A DNA stretch of 64,000 bases from Mesostigma viride. Lineage: Eukaryota > Streptophyta > Mesostigmatophyceae > Mesostigmatales > Mesostigmataceae. This document shows, one piece after another, positions 34,221 through 57,367 of the stretch. Location of the stretch: NCBI GenBank assembly GCA_009746045.1, contig RPFO01000102.1, forward strand, positions 2,816,306 through 2,880,305, given 5' to 3'. Numbering within the stretch: the first letter of the stretch is position 1; each line of letters begins with the position of its first letter. The notes under the pieces are model-generated. The model worked only from the letters and a program-made list of their open reading frames with translations. It did not search any database and was not told where the DNA came from. The position numbers and the translations under genes are program-made.

Positions 34221-37200
34221 ACATCTTCCTGGCGTCGCGCATCAACCAACCAACTGCCTTTATAATGCTCGCGTCCAAACCAACCGCATTTTAAACAATC
34301 ACGATGAAACCAGCCCATAAATGAGGGTGCATACGACCCGCCGCCCTACCTGCCCTGGGCCGCACTGCTGGCAGCCGCCTCGCCCCTCAGCTGCCCCTTG
34401 CCCCCTCGTCCCGCCCCCTCTCCAAACGAGAAACCGACAAACGACCCCGTCGGCCCCGCCCGCCGCAGCATCGCGCCTTCCCCCTCCCTGGCCGCCGCGG
34501 ATGCTAGTAACGAAGACATGCCCGGCACCACGGGGGTGCCCACCGTTTGCCACTTATTCCCATTGCCCCCACCAGCGCTGCCCCCGGGGGAGCTCTCGCT
34601 ATCCCGGCCGCGTCTGCCAGCTGTCACCTCCTGGCGGCCCGCCCCCAGCGAGCCAGAGTTTCCCAAGGTAAAGCTCGTGGCCCCCTCCTCTTGGCCCTGC
34701 GGGCTCGGTTGCTGCCCAGAGCTGGAGGTGGGAGAGGCGACGGGAGGGGCGGGGGTGGACCGGGCGGCCGCTGCGCGTCCCTGGCGCGAGAGCATCCGGT
34801 CCCTGGGAGGGTGTAGGTGAAGCATGGGTGGCCAGGTAGGTAGATATATCCAGACTTGATGGAATCAGATCTAATGATTTTTCAGAAATGGCATCGGATG
34901 GCCACAGGGCTTGAACAATTAGGTAACTAGTTGGTAACAGGATCTGGAAGACTGCCTACTGCAGTATATCACAATAAATGTCTACAAGGCCAGTGATTAG
35001 AGAATGCCTCGATTTAAAAAATACACTGCCATCAATTAATGCCCAGATGTGTCACATGCAATGTCCAGAATCCAAACGAACGATGGCCAGCACAGTAATA
35101 AGAGCACCCACCGCTGGCTTGGTATCATGGGCGGGGTCACCCCGGCAGGCTCCAGCGTCTGCCATTGGCCCTTGGACCGGCCCGTGCCCCCCGCACTCTG
35201 CTTGCCCTCCGCTTTGCTGTTCACGATGGGTCGCTTGAACGCGTTGTTGAAGAAGCCACCAAAAGGCGCCGGGTTCTCGGGCTCTTGCAGGCGAGACAGG
35301 CGAGGGCTGGGCGGCGACTTAGGGCTGCGCTGGCTGCGCAGCTGGCGCTTCCTCGCTGGTGTATTGTTATTTGTCAGTATGTTTGGGTATGAGGGGTTAT
35401 CGTATATCGGTGTGAGGTGTTAGTATATCTTATTGTTACGTAATGGTGTGCGGTGTTAGTTCATATTAAGATGTATTCGTGTGCGACGTTGATATATCAT
35501 TTTTATCATATCATTTTTACATGATGGTGTGCAATGTTGCAACATCATCCTTATCATTATTCAACCATTCTGAATTTTGGTGTGTGGTGGGCAGATTGTT
35601 TGGGGGTGGATGGGCGGAGGGTGGGTTAGATGAGGATATGCCATCATTATTCTACCATTCTTAAATATTGGTGTGTGGTGGGCAGATTGTTTGGGGGTGG
35701 ATGGGCAGAGAGTTAGATGAGGATATGCCATCATTATTCTACCATTCTTAAATATTGGTGTGTGGTGGGCAGATTGTTTGGGGGTGGATGGGCGGAGGGT
35801 GGGTTAGATGAGGATATGTCATGGGAGCAATGCGGTCTAATCTAATGAGGGGTTCCAACTCGTGCTAGTTGAGAATGCCGCGGGTCAAGGATCCATCCGT
35901 GGCGTTGCAAGGAGCGACACCAAATGGATATGGTTGGGGGCATTGCCAGTGGGCAGACGTTTTACCTCGAGTCGGGTAGGGATGAGAGGGTCAGGAAGGG
36001 TCAGAAAGGGTCAGGAAGGGTCAGGAAGGGTCAGGAAGGGTCAGGAAGGGTCAGGAAGGGTCAGGAAGGGTCAGGAAGGGTCAGGAAGGGTCAGGAAGGG
36101 TCAGGAAGGGTCAGGAAGGGTCAGGAAGGGTCAGGAAGGGTCAGGAAGGGTCAGGAAGGGTCAGGAAGGGTCAGGAAGGGTCAGGAAGGGTCAGGAAGGG
36201 TCAGGAAGGGTCAGGAAGGGTCAGGAAGGGTCAGGAAGGGTCAGGAAGGGTCAGGAAGGGTCTGGAAGGGTCAGGAAGGAGCCCCGAAGGGCAAGGCAAG
36301 GCAGGGAGATGGTGGGACAAAACAAAGGCCGGGAGGCTGTGCACGAATGAATGTTCACGTGGCTGCCTTGCGAAGCTGTTAGTAAACTAGTATAGAAGAA
36401 ATGCATTCTAAAGAACAAAAGCCGCAAGGCACCGTACATACACAAAGGTTGTACACACAGGTTGACACCGTGCAAGAACGGTCTACGTACACATCAGGTT
36501 GGCGCGATGCGACAGGTAGACACCGATCAAGGTGAGCACGATGCCCGCCACCGCATGGACAGGGAGGATCTTCTGGGGCAGCCAGGGGGGCCCTGGGGCA
36601 CGTTCATCGAGCCACGCGAGGTCGTAGGCACAAGATATGAATAATAGCGACAGCAAAGGGGAGGAGAGAAACCGCCAACTGGGAGTGAATCACATGCATC
36701 CGAGGAGCAGCAGCTAAAGAGTAAAGTCCGCCTATGAGCATATTCAACAAGTCAGCCATGTGCCTCTGAGCATATTCAACAAGTCAGCCATGTGCCTCTG
36801 AGCATATTCAACAAGTCAGCCATGTGCCTCTGAGCATATTCAACAAGTCAGGCGTGTGCCTCTGAGCATATTAACAAGTCAGTCATGTGCCTCTGAGCAT
36901 ATTTAACAAGTCGGACATGTGCCTCTGAGCATATTAACAACTCAGTCATGGGCCTCTGAGCCTATTTAACAAGTCAGGTGTGTGCCTCTGAGCATATTCA
37001 ACAAGCCGGCCGTGTGCCTCTGAGCATATTTACTAATTCTAAACCCACAGCGCCGGCACCCATCTTGCATACCCATCCATCATCAATCCTCTATGATCTG
37101 GATTTTAGGCCTGTCCGTGTTCGCCCACATGTACCGATTGCGCCACTGCACCCAGTGAGCTGACTACAGCCTGCACATCTCCACACCATGTCAAGAAATC

Positions 37201-39416
37201 TGAAAAAAATTACAAAGGTGATAACAAACACTAGGGTGCTCACGGGCGCCCACCTGCAACGGATGCGCTCCCGCCCACGGCCGCGCCGACCTGCTTGGCG
37301 CCTGCAGGGACCACCACAGCGGGCCGAGACGCCCCCGGCGTGCTCTTCCCAGCGGTGGTGGGGGATGCGGACCGTGCCGCTGAGGAGAGGGCCTTGGAGG
37401 CTGCGGCGGTGGTGGCGGAGTCATCGCCCGCACTGGCCATCGCATGAGCCAGCTGGGTCGCGCGGCCACTGTGCAGCTCCTGGGCGCGCGTCTCGGGGGC
37501 ATCGCTGCCGCTCCTGCAAAAGGTGAAAAAAGCGTAGTCGCAGTTAAAAAGGCAGTCGCTGTAAGAAAAGCGGCGTCGCACTAAGGAAAGGTGGTCGCGG
37601 TCAGAAAAGTGTGTTGCTTCTGCTTGTTAGGAGTTGAAGGGCAAGGGGCGACATTTGCTTGGTAGGGAATCGAGGACTTAAGATGCTTCCCGAGGGATAT
37701 AGGGTCGGCGTGCATGTCATGAAAACGCCAAGCGGGCGATAAAGCAACAATAAATAACAAGAAAGAATAGATAAGAAGTAGGAGTTTGAGTTTTGAGTTG
37801 ATGTCATCAATAAGTAGTTCCTGCAAAAGGCCGTGCTTCGTGTGAGACAAAGACCACTTTATTTTATCTTTGTTTTATTTTTATTTTTGGCCGGTGGTCG
37901 CTGTGCTTGACAAGGAAAAGCTGTCATGTTGAAGAGTGCTCCCATCAAGAGATCCCCGATAATGATGCACAGGACGTAGCGAATATCGCCACCTGCGCAC
38001 GCTAGTGCTGGCTATATTCGTTCAGGGCTCATTGGGCAGTCGATTGCTATTCGCAAGGCCGGTCGTTTGGTATCCTGTGATACTTGATACTATAATAGCC
38101 GGGCTTGATAATATGATAGTATGATAGTATGAACCAATACCAGCACAAGATAGTACACGGGGGTGGAGGACGGGACAGCAAGCGTCCCGCAGTGCCCCTC
38201 GCCCCATCCTCTCCCTCCCATCCCCACCTGCTGCCTCTCGCTGGTCAAATCGCTCCGTGCACCTGCTGCTGCGACTTGTACTGCGAGTAGACATCCTATT
38301 CACGCGGATGGGCCCAGCCCCCCTCCCTGTCCCTCCCCACCAATCGCTTCCACCCCCATGGCCCCGCCACCAACTTTCATTCCCTCACTCTTATTACATG
38401 TTATTAAATTACCATGCACTTATCACCCCTCGCTGAACAGGCTTCGTGCCTCGGCTGCCATTACAGGTACTGCAGGTATGTATATTACAAGAAGCTTATG
38501 GCCCGTCGCCGACCTCTCACTAGACAGGCTTCGACTCCTTCTTATCACAAAAGCCTAGTCCCCTAGTCCCCTAGTCCACCTGTCCTCACCTTTTGCTGGA
38601 CAGGTTTTGAATCCTTTCTATTTAAGGCGCCTAGTCCCCAAGACCTAGCCCTCACCTCTCACTGGAAAGGTTGCGCGCCTCCGCGGCCGCTGCGGCGCGG
38701 CGCGCGTCCTCCCCCCTCTTCAGCGCCGCGTTGAGCTTGAGGCGCGACTGGGGGCCGACAAAACCCGAGGGGGGCAGCCCGTTGGCTTCTTGCCAGCTCT
38801 TGACCGCGTCCAGCGTCACGCGCCCAAAGTAGCTGCAGAGGATGGGTGGGAGCAGCGCGGGAACGATGCATGTCATGCATGGGGATGTTGAGAATGCTAC
38901 GGCACATAAAAGTAAATTAAATAATAGTTAAACAATCAAATCAATAATATCAAATAAAATAATTAAATAATCAAATCAAGGGAATGAGTAAGGCCTTCAA
39001 TAATACCAAGAGAAAGCACGTATTAATACGGTGCACCTCCGTAAGTAGGGCGGATGGGCGGCAGGGTTGTGACAAAAGGGATGACGGGGATGGTACGATG
39101 CCATGAATGATTGGCAACAATACTAGAAGTCCCAATAAAGTCACAACAAAATGCAACAGCACTAGATGCCACAATACATCGCATAGAATCAGCAATATGT
39201 TGACGCTGGGCATATGCACCTGGGAGCCATGTCAAAAGGAGTGTGAGCAGCGTAACGCCGTGCCCCTGTGGATCGCGGCTAGTGGTTCGACTACAGGGTG
39301 AATGAACAGAAAAGTCAATCGTGGTAGTCCATATGTAGTCGGGGTATTCACTCTTTACTGGAAAAAAAGGCCAGAAGAGGAAAGAAAGGTCAAGGAGGGG
39401 GCACCGGGGGGAGAGA

Positions 39417-39494
<78 letters not shown>

Positions 39495-39532
39495 AGGGGA
39501 GGCTGAGGCAAAGTAGTGATGATTGACAGGTG

Positions 39533-39571
<39 letters not shown>

Positions 39572-41344
39572 GGTAAGACAACTGGTGGCGTGAGGTGATG
39601 TGCCGTTCGTGAGATGGAGGTTGTAAAGAACAAGGCAGGGTGTGGGGAGCAGGGAGAGGACTTCGTGCATATTCAGGTTGGGTTGATGGAGATAAGCCGC
39701 GGGGGTCCAGTTGGAACGCTGTGGATATGCCATGTATGGCATAACATGGCATATCTACAGGGTGACAAGACATGGTACCACTATGGTATGCAACCAGGAC
39801 ATGACATGGTACCACGATGGTATGCAACCATGACATGACATGGTACCACTATGGTATGCAACCATGACATTACATGGTACCACGATGGTATGCAACCATG
39901 ACATGACATGGTACCACGTGGTATGCAACCATGACATGACATGGTACCACGTGGTATGCAACCATGACATGACATGGTACCACGTGGTATGCAACCATGA
40001 CATGACATGGTACCGCGATGGTATGCAACCATGACATGACATGGTACCACGTGGTATGCAACCATGACATGACATGGTACCGCGATGGTATGCAACCATG
40101 ACATGACATGGTACCACGTGGTATGCAACCATGACATGACATGGTACCACGTGGTATGCAACCATGACATGACATGGTACCACGTGGTATGCAACCATGA
40201 CATGACATGGTACCACGTGGTATGCAACCATGACATGACATGGTACCGCGATGGTATGCAACCATGACATGACATGGTACCACGTGGTATGCAACCATGA
40301 CATGACATGGTACCGCGATGGTATGCAACCAAGGCACCTGCGGTGACATCATCGTGCAACTGCACCCTAGGTCCGGGCCAACCGATCCCCTGAAGGGGTT
40401 GCTCTCGCAAAGTCTTCGCTGCAAAAGACATTGTGTGTCTTTCTTCTTTCTATGTTTACTCTACCGGCAGCATATACACCAGGGCGACAGCCGACAGGGA
40501 GTAGGAGAAGCCAAGGGGCTGCATGGTGCCTCCACAGCCTGAACGAGAAGCTCTTGATCAAGAGTTCTGACTTTCAATACCGACTTGAAATACTTTGGAA
40601 CTTATTGGTGCAGCTATTATCCTGGGACATCTACTGGGCATATCAATCGAACCCATTGGCATGGACAAGAACCAATTCATGCAGAAAGTGGCTGCATTTT
40701 CATTTCCGTCCCAAACACGATCAAAGCTGTGGTAGGTCATAGAGCGTGGGATGAATCCGTAGAACCTGGTCACCATCGCATGCTTCTTTTTTGATAAATA
40801 AATCAAGATAACGTCGCTGACGGGTTCTTAAACAATGACAAGGATGAATTATCCTGTGAGACGGGGAACAAGTACGCCCAAAGTTGCTCTTTCTGCCATG
40901 TATTCACGTATGCCACAGCATCTTTACAAACTCCCTGCCCTCTGGGGAGCTGCCCACAACTTACCCAGTGGGTTCCACGCCCAGATGACCTTCGTTGGCC
41001 AATACGGTCTGCAGAAGCTTGACATCATCATTAGAGTCCTCCAGGCCGATATCTTGAAGGAAGCGGGCGCCTGGTTCAATGTTTCGTGTCGGCCCCTCCG
41101 CCCGGGCATTTACCAGAGTCCAGCGGCAACGGTGGGCCGACGGTCCCCGAGGGAGTAGAAACCCGCGGATTGTAAAACCGCGCCATGATGACCGTGTATG
41201 AGTCGCTGATGCCTGATCGTTTTTTAATACAGGCCCCGATGTTGAAATTCCGGCGCTTGCACACCGACGGGCCCACCCGTCCTTTGCTAACGCTGGGGAC
41301 AATCTAGAAGGATGGATGCAATTGTTCATCGTGGTGGACGCCAT
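33441..41344 (-). CDS. Peptidoglycan-binding-like domain protein, possibly plastid-targeted, 6 exons
   Basis: Exons (minus): 41344-40965, 38832-38656, 37513-37254, 35355-35112, 34802-34350, 33639-33441; GT-AG with agreeing phases, about 570 residues. Exons 1-2 make one PG_binding_1 domain (about residues 95-165): DDVKLLQTVLANEGHL, then TGYFGRVTLDAVKSWQEANG, then GFVGPQSRLKLN. In bacteria this domain binds cell wall; in plants it occurs in plastid proteins such as pTAC5, so wall binding is not implied. Starting at ATG 41344, the first 50 residues are Ser/Thr/Ala/Arg-rich and nearly free of acids, like a transit peptide. The rest is low complexity with basic and Ser-rich blocks (RKRQLRSQRSPKSPPSPRL, NPAPFGGFFNNAFKRPI) and an acidic Ser/Arg end. 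The first three exons are firm; the last three rest on phase and composition. An alternative 3' exon lies at 36592-36483. Confidence 0.65.
34156..34216 (+). repeat. (AC)n microsatellite
   Basis: About 28 AC repeats lie between exons 5 and 6 of the minus-strand gene. Confidence 0.9.
35560..35820. repeat. About 90-bp tandem repeat, 3 copies
   Basis: Copies start at tgtgtggtgggcagattg near 35581, 35672 and 35759, periods 91 and 87 bp. Each runs through gtttgggggtggatgggc, gatgaggatatgccatc and ttctaccattcttaaat. The array lies in the intron before exon 4 of the minus gene. Confidence 0.85.
35990..36280 (+). repeat. 10-bp array (TCAGGAAGGG)n, about 28 copies
   Basis: The 10-bp unit is nearly perfect. 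All three plus frames are open across it, producing spurious GSGRVRKGQE-type ORFs. This is the second 10-bp-period array in the window; the other is at 10140-12086. Confidence 0.95.
36483..36592 (-). CDS. Alternative 3' exon with a membrane-spanning end (uncertain)
   Basis: In minus sense an acceptor at 36593 opens a frame reading PPWLPQKILPVHAVAGIVL, then TLIGVYLSHRANLMCT and TAG at 36485-36483. The stretch HAVAGIVLTLIGVYL is a good single membrane helix and resembles the last helix of EamA/DMT-type transporters. Its phase is compatible with exon 3 of the peptidoglycan-binding gene (ends 37254), which would give a 308-residue tail-anchored isoform. It could also be a relic of a separate transporter gene; no other transporter exons were found nearby. 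Confidence 0.35.
36725..37035 (+). repeat. 32-bp minisatellite, about 10 copies
   Basis: The unit gagcatattcaacaagtcag plus ccatgtgcctct is repeated about ten times with increasing divergence to the right. It lies directly upstream, in minus sense, of the 36592-36483 exon. Confidence 0.9.
39413..39570. repeat. (GA)n and (AC)n microsatellites
   Basis: A (GA)n tract (about 39413-39493) and an (AC)n tract (about 39534-39570) lie in intron 1 of the peptidoglycan-binding gene. Serine/leucine and cysteine/valine runs in overlapping frames are translations of these tracts. Confidence 0.9.
39770..40330. repeat. 33/34-bp minisatellite, about 16 copies
   Basis: The unit is accacgtggtatgcaacc plus atgacatgacatggt (33 bp), alternating with a 34-bp form (accgcgatgg or accacgatgg). 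Each 33-bp unit holds the palindrome ACCACGTGGT and a GGTACC. The array lies in intron 1 of the peptidoglycan-binding gene. Because 33 is a multiple of 3, HVMVAYHVVPC-type frames stay open, but they are not genes. Confidence 0.95.
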
Positions 41345-42397
41345 ACCGGAGATCGAGGATTTCGGTCTAGTCTTAGTTTATCGTTCCATATCCTTCAGAG
41401 GGCAACGACGTCCACGGCTCGCTGTCATCACCTGTCGTAAACACCGTGAAGACGCCCGCCAGTTCTCAATGCTGTCATTGTATTGCGACCATGGATGGAA
41501 CAGGCCCACGCTATGCTGCTTAAAAGCTAGTGACCTCCAGCAAGTCACTCCTGATTTAAATGCGGCAGTCTACAGCGGCCTCGTGTATCCAAACTTCTAA
41601 AGCAGCTCCGGTCGGTGGTCATATCACCTCGTCGAAAAAGCCAGGCAATGTTTTCCCTCGACATGTCTCTGGCCGTGCTCTGGCGGGAATTTTCAATTCG
41701 AGACGACCAATCGCGCCAGCCAGATCACTAGAGAGCGAGGCAGGAGAACCTTGCGGGGAACTACTAGGCAAGGCCGGCTTGAGCGTGTGTCAGACTAAGT
41801 TCCAGTGCTTCTGGATTTCGAGCAAAACTATCAGTTGGAAATACTCTAGTTTTAATCCGGGTGATAATTCGAGGATAGTCACTATATTAAAATTCAACTG
41901 TTGAAGTACCTAGTAAGGATGCTGCCCTTGTGCGTGGGCAACAACAACAACTAGTACAAAGAGGATTTGGGTTCTCCCAGCTTCGCCGATGGCGCGGGAC
42001 AAGGCGCATCTGCTCTACGCCACGACAAATGACATGACGTGGCCTTCCGTGAAGCTCCCGCCAAATATTGCTGGCGGGAATGCAGCGTACAGCATAACTT
42101 TTGCGCCTTCCCACGCAGATGCTTCATGCTTGACTTTTCCCAGCATTACACTCGCCTCCGCGCTGTAATTTTTAGTGCAAAACGACCATTACGTAATTAC
42201 GTTGCCAATTCGGTTTTAGTATATGGTTTAGGGGAGGTTGAAAATGACTGCAACATGCGGCATTCAACCGCTTTTGCGGCTAGCTGCCGAAGGTTTACCC
42301 TGATTATTCTGGCTGGGCAGGATTTTCGAGGAATCATCTTCGTTAATGGCTGCTGTTTGTCGGCATTGCGTTCGCCTACCCTGACGCTGTGCTCACA
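41345..42397. promoter_or_regulatory. Bidirectional promoter region between the peptidoglycan-binding gene and XPF
   Basis: The two start codons (41344 minus, 42398 plus) point away from each other across 1,053 bp, so this interval must contain, or lie next to, both promoters and 5' leaders. No specific TATA or initiator motif could be assigned, and no other gene is seen here. Confidence 0.45.
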
Positions 42398-54297
<11,900 letters not shown>

Positions 54298-54759
54298 TGG
54301 AACAATTAGGATAAACCAGTGGCATGGGTGGATGGATTGCGCAAGGATTAGTTAATTAATTAATTAATTAATAAGCACGTGACTGCGTCACGTGGGTGCC
54401 AATACAGAGTAAAGGAACCTTCAACCCTATATACACAGCGAGGAGGGAGGGCGCCCTAGCTTCTCTCACTACCGCAGGTGGGCAGGCCACAGAGCGCTCT
54501 CTCCACAGCATGGTGCATCATGCCGGGGCGCAACACTGTGGGTGCAATACAACCAGTGCAATACCATAGGTAGGCTGACGCATAGCTTATGCTACAAATG
54601 TGAGGTGGGCTCAAGACGTCGGCTACAAGCTGATGGCCACAAGGTGCCAGAGCTAATTGAAGGTACTATAACGCTGTGCGCTAATATCGGTTCAAGTGCT
54701 GTAATGCCTAAGCTATCCCATCATCGATTGCCCCCATCTAGACAACTAGCTGGAGTGCT
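54298..54759. other. XPF 3' flank, no gene seen
   Basis: An (ATTA)n-like stretch at about 54347-54373 and an interrupted palindrome around agcacgtgactgcgtcacgtg are the only structures. No further exon is seen. Confidence 0.5.
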
Positions 54760-54930
54760 CTATCCCGGGGAAGCCCGGGGGGGCTTCCACAGTTTCTTGT
54801 TGACATAGAGGTCCCCGCCCTGCCAGTACACTTGGGGCTTCTCGGGGTTGGTCTTGTGGCGGATGTAGTCGGGCCACTGATCGCGGCGTTGCTGCTGCTG
54901 GGGGGCGTCCCCAACATCTACTGCTCCAAC
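54760..54930 (-). pseudogene. LINE ORF1-like fragment, minus strand
   Basis: In minus sense the frame reads PQQQQRRDQWPDYIRHKTNP, then EKPQVYWQGGDLYVNKKLW, to a TAG at 54762-54760. It parallels the plus-strand relic at 1132-1299 (QQRRDLWPEYLRHKKDP, then KVFW) and adds the LYVN step found at the end of LINE ORF1 C-terminal domains. It is about 55 codons long with no start. Family membership is inferred from the shared pattern. Confidence 0.5.
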
Positions 54931-55460
54931 CTAGGGCCATTGCTGGTACTTTTGACGTCATGAAAGCAGCGTTTTGGACTAGTGGAATATGATGTTACAG
55001 CATAAAAAGTCCATTTTATCATGAATGAACATGGCCAACAAACCCAAGTGCCCCTAAATTTCTCAATATTTGTAGAGAAATGCTACTTCTCATAATTAAA
55101 ACCTGCACAAATGCACAATTTGGGGCATGCATGTGAAAGTTTGAAGTACAAATTCACAATGAGGTTTTACATTTTTCAATTAATAATGGTATCTCATTCT
55201 TCAATCAATCAATTTGCAATTGTCCAAACAATTTATTCATTTCATACATGTCCGAATATGTTGAAAGAACACATGCAAGTGCTCAATCAGCGTGGACCCC
55301 CTTGGACGCGCCCCACCATATATACATTGGACACGTCACCCCAACTACTAAACTGCCCAAAGTCACGGTAACTGATCCAACTACTATGTACATCTGCATT
55401 TCTCCACGTTGCGGTGGGCAATTACGTGCAAAACGCGATTTCGTGCAAAGTCCTCGCCCA
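54931..55460. other. Convergent spacer, no gene seen
   Basis: A+T-rich sequence between the XPF end and the stop of the minus-strand gene. No repeat array or exon is visible. Confidence 0.5.
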
Positions 55461-57308
55461 TCATCGCTTGCCAGGTCGATATGAAGGAATGTTGTCCCAG
55501 CTGGCGCCTTCCTTCAGGAGAGTAACATGTTCTCTAGCGAACTTCAGAGGGAAACGAAACTTTTGCTCGCACTCATTACTCCAACCGAGGTCGTGCCCTT
55601 CATCAAACCATCTGAACACCACCTTCTCCCTCTCTTTGCCCAGGAGGGTGCCAAAGAGCGGAAAATCTTCCTTCTTGGGGTACTTGTGCTCCCAGTTTAT
55701 GCACACCTCGTCTACCCATTTCGAACTCCAACCTCCGCGACTCAGTTTCGCGCCATCCATAAAGCGCATCCGGACGTCCGGCCGAACGTCCCTGATTCGG
55801 TTTTCGGCCGTCGCATCTCTGCCCTGACCACCACCCTTCTGCGGCTGTGCAGGTTCGTCGGCACCCTCCGTCTCCTGCCCCGCCCCTCGCCTGCCCCCTC
55901 CCCGACGTTTTGCCTTCTGCCCCTGCGCAGCCGCCGCCTCTGCCATCAACTCTTCGTACGTTTTTTCTGGCTGACCGCACGGTAAGGCTGGTGCGTGGTT
56001 GGTGCGTTGGGTGGGAGCTCGTCCCCTCCCGCCCCCGGTTGTGCAACTGGTTCGCCGACCGCGGCCTGGCCAACAACACGGCCGGCCTCTCTGGACACAG
56101 TCCCAGACGCGGATCCACGGGGAAACCGAACTGGAGTTTCTTCTTCGCCTTTCCCTGCACGTAAGCACATGCCAATTAACATGAATACGGAAGGGTCGTG
56201 TGAGAAATCAATGAAGCCATGGACTGATGCAAAAAAACTTATGTAGAAATATATATTAAGGTACTTATTAAACTCGTTTATTGAAAATGAAATTTACCGG
56301 CCGAATGTACCGTTGGAGCGTGGAAGGGCATCCTTGGTCGATCGAAGGGCTCCATCAATGCGGTATAGTGTCCGGCCGATGTCCCTGGCGGCGCCTCAAC
56401 ATCGACCACCTCAGTCGGGCGCATCAATCCGGCAAACGCCGGCCCTCCACCTGAGACTTTCGGCGGACCCTCCACGTTACGAGCCTCCAATACCCTCTTC
56501 TGCAGTGGGGTGCTCGCAACAAAATCCGTGTCAGCCGACGGCTCCGGATCGTCATCCTCATTCAGCAGTATCGTGTTCGGGCATTGCTCCATCCCCGTCG
56601 AGCGGGGGGGCAAAGTCATCACAACCGTCCTTCCTGACGACGGTACGGGATCGTCACCCAGACCCAAAGAAACCGAGGCGAGGGCGGGGGTCCCCTCAAC
56701 CGGGGGTCCCCATGAATCCTGACGAGGCCTCATTCCCACCTGTTGGACACGACCGCCTCCCGTAAATCGGGAACGCCCGCCGGCGCTACCAGTAACAGGC
56801 CGCGAGCCTGCTTCCTGCTGGCGATCCCCATCCTCATCACAGATACGCCCGCCGGCGTTTCCAGTAACAGGCCGCGAGCCTCCTTCCTGCTGGCGATCCC
56901 CCTCCTCATCACAGATACGCCCGCCGGCGTTTCCAGTAACAGGCCGCGAGCCTCCCTCCCGCTGGCGATCCCCCTCCTCATCACAGATACGCCCGCCGGC
57001 GTTTCCAACGACAGGCCTCGAGTCTCCTTCACCAGCACGCTGGCGCTTACCTCCCCCCCTTTTGTCTTCATCCCCCCCATTGTCTCCTCCCGCGAGCCTC
57101 CATCATCCCGACTGCGCTTTTTCCCTCCCCTTCCATCTCCTCCCCCGTCCCTCTCCCCCTCCCCCTCCTCCCTCCTCCCCATCCCCATCCCCTTTCTCCC
57201 CCTCCGCCTGCCCCCCACCCACCCCGGGCGGGTGCCCCTCAGCAATATCCTCCTCCCCCTCTTCCTCCTCCCCCTCTTCCTCCTCGTAAACCTCTTCCTT
57301 CTCCGAGC

Positions 57309-57367
<59 letters not shown>

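Noticed and set aside
35862-36382. Plus-strand frames with GSGRVRKGQE repeats
   Set aside because: Translation of the TCAGGAAGGG array; all frames are open, with no coding context.
38971-39742. Hydrophobic and Ser/Leu-rich minus-strand frames in intron 1 of the peptidoglycan-binding gene
   Set aside because: Partly a translation of the (GA)n/(AC)n tracts. The remainder (QHIADSMRCIVASSAVAFCC) could be an element relic but has no recognised family.
39755-40431. Frames with HVMVAYHVVPC repeats on the minus strand
   Set aside because: The 33-bp unit is a multiple of three, so frames stay open by chance; it is intronic.
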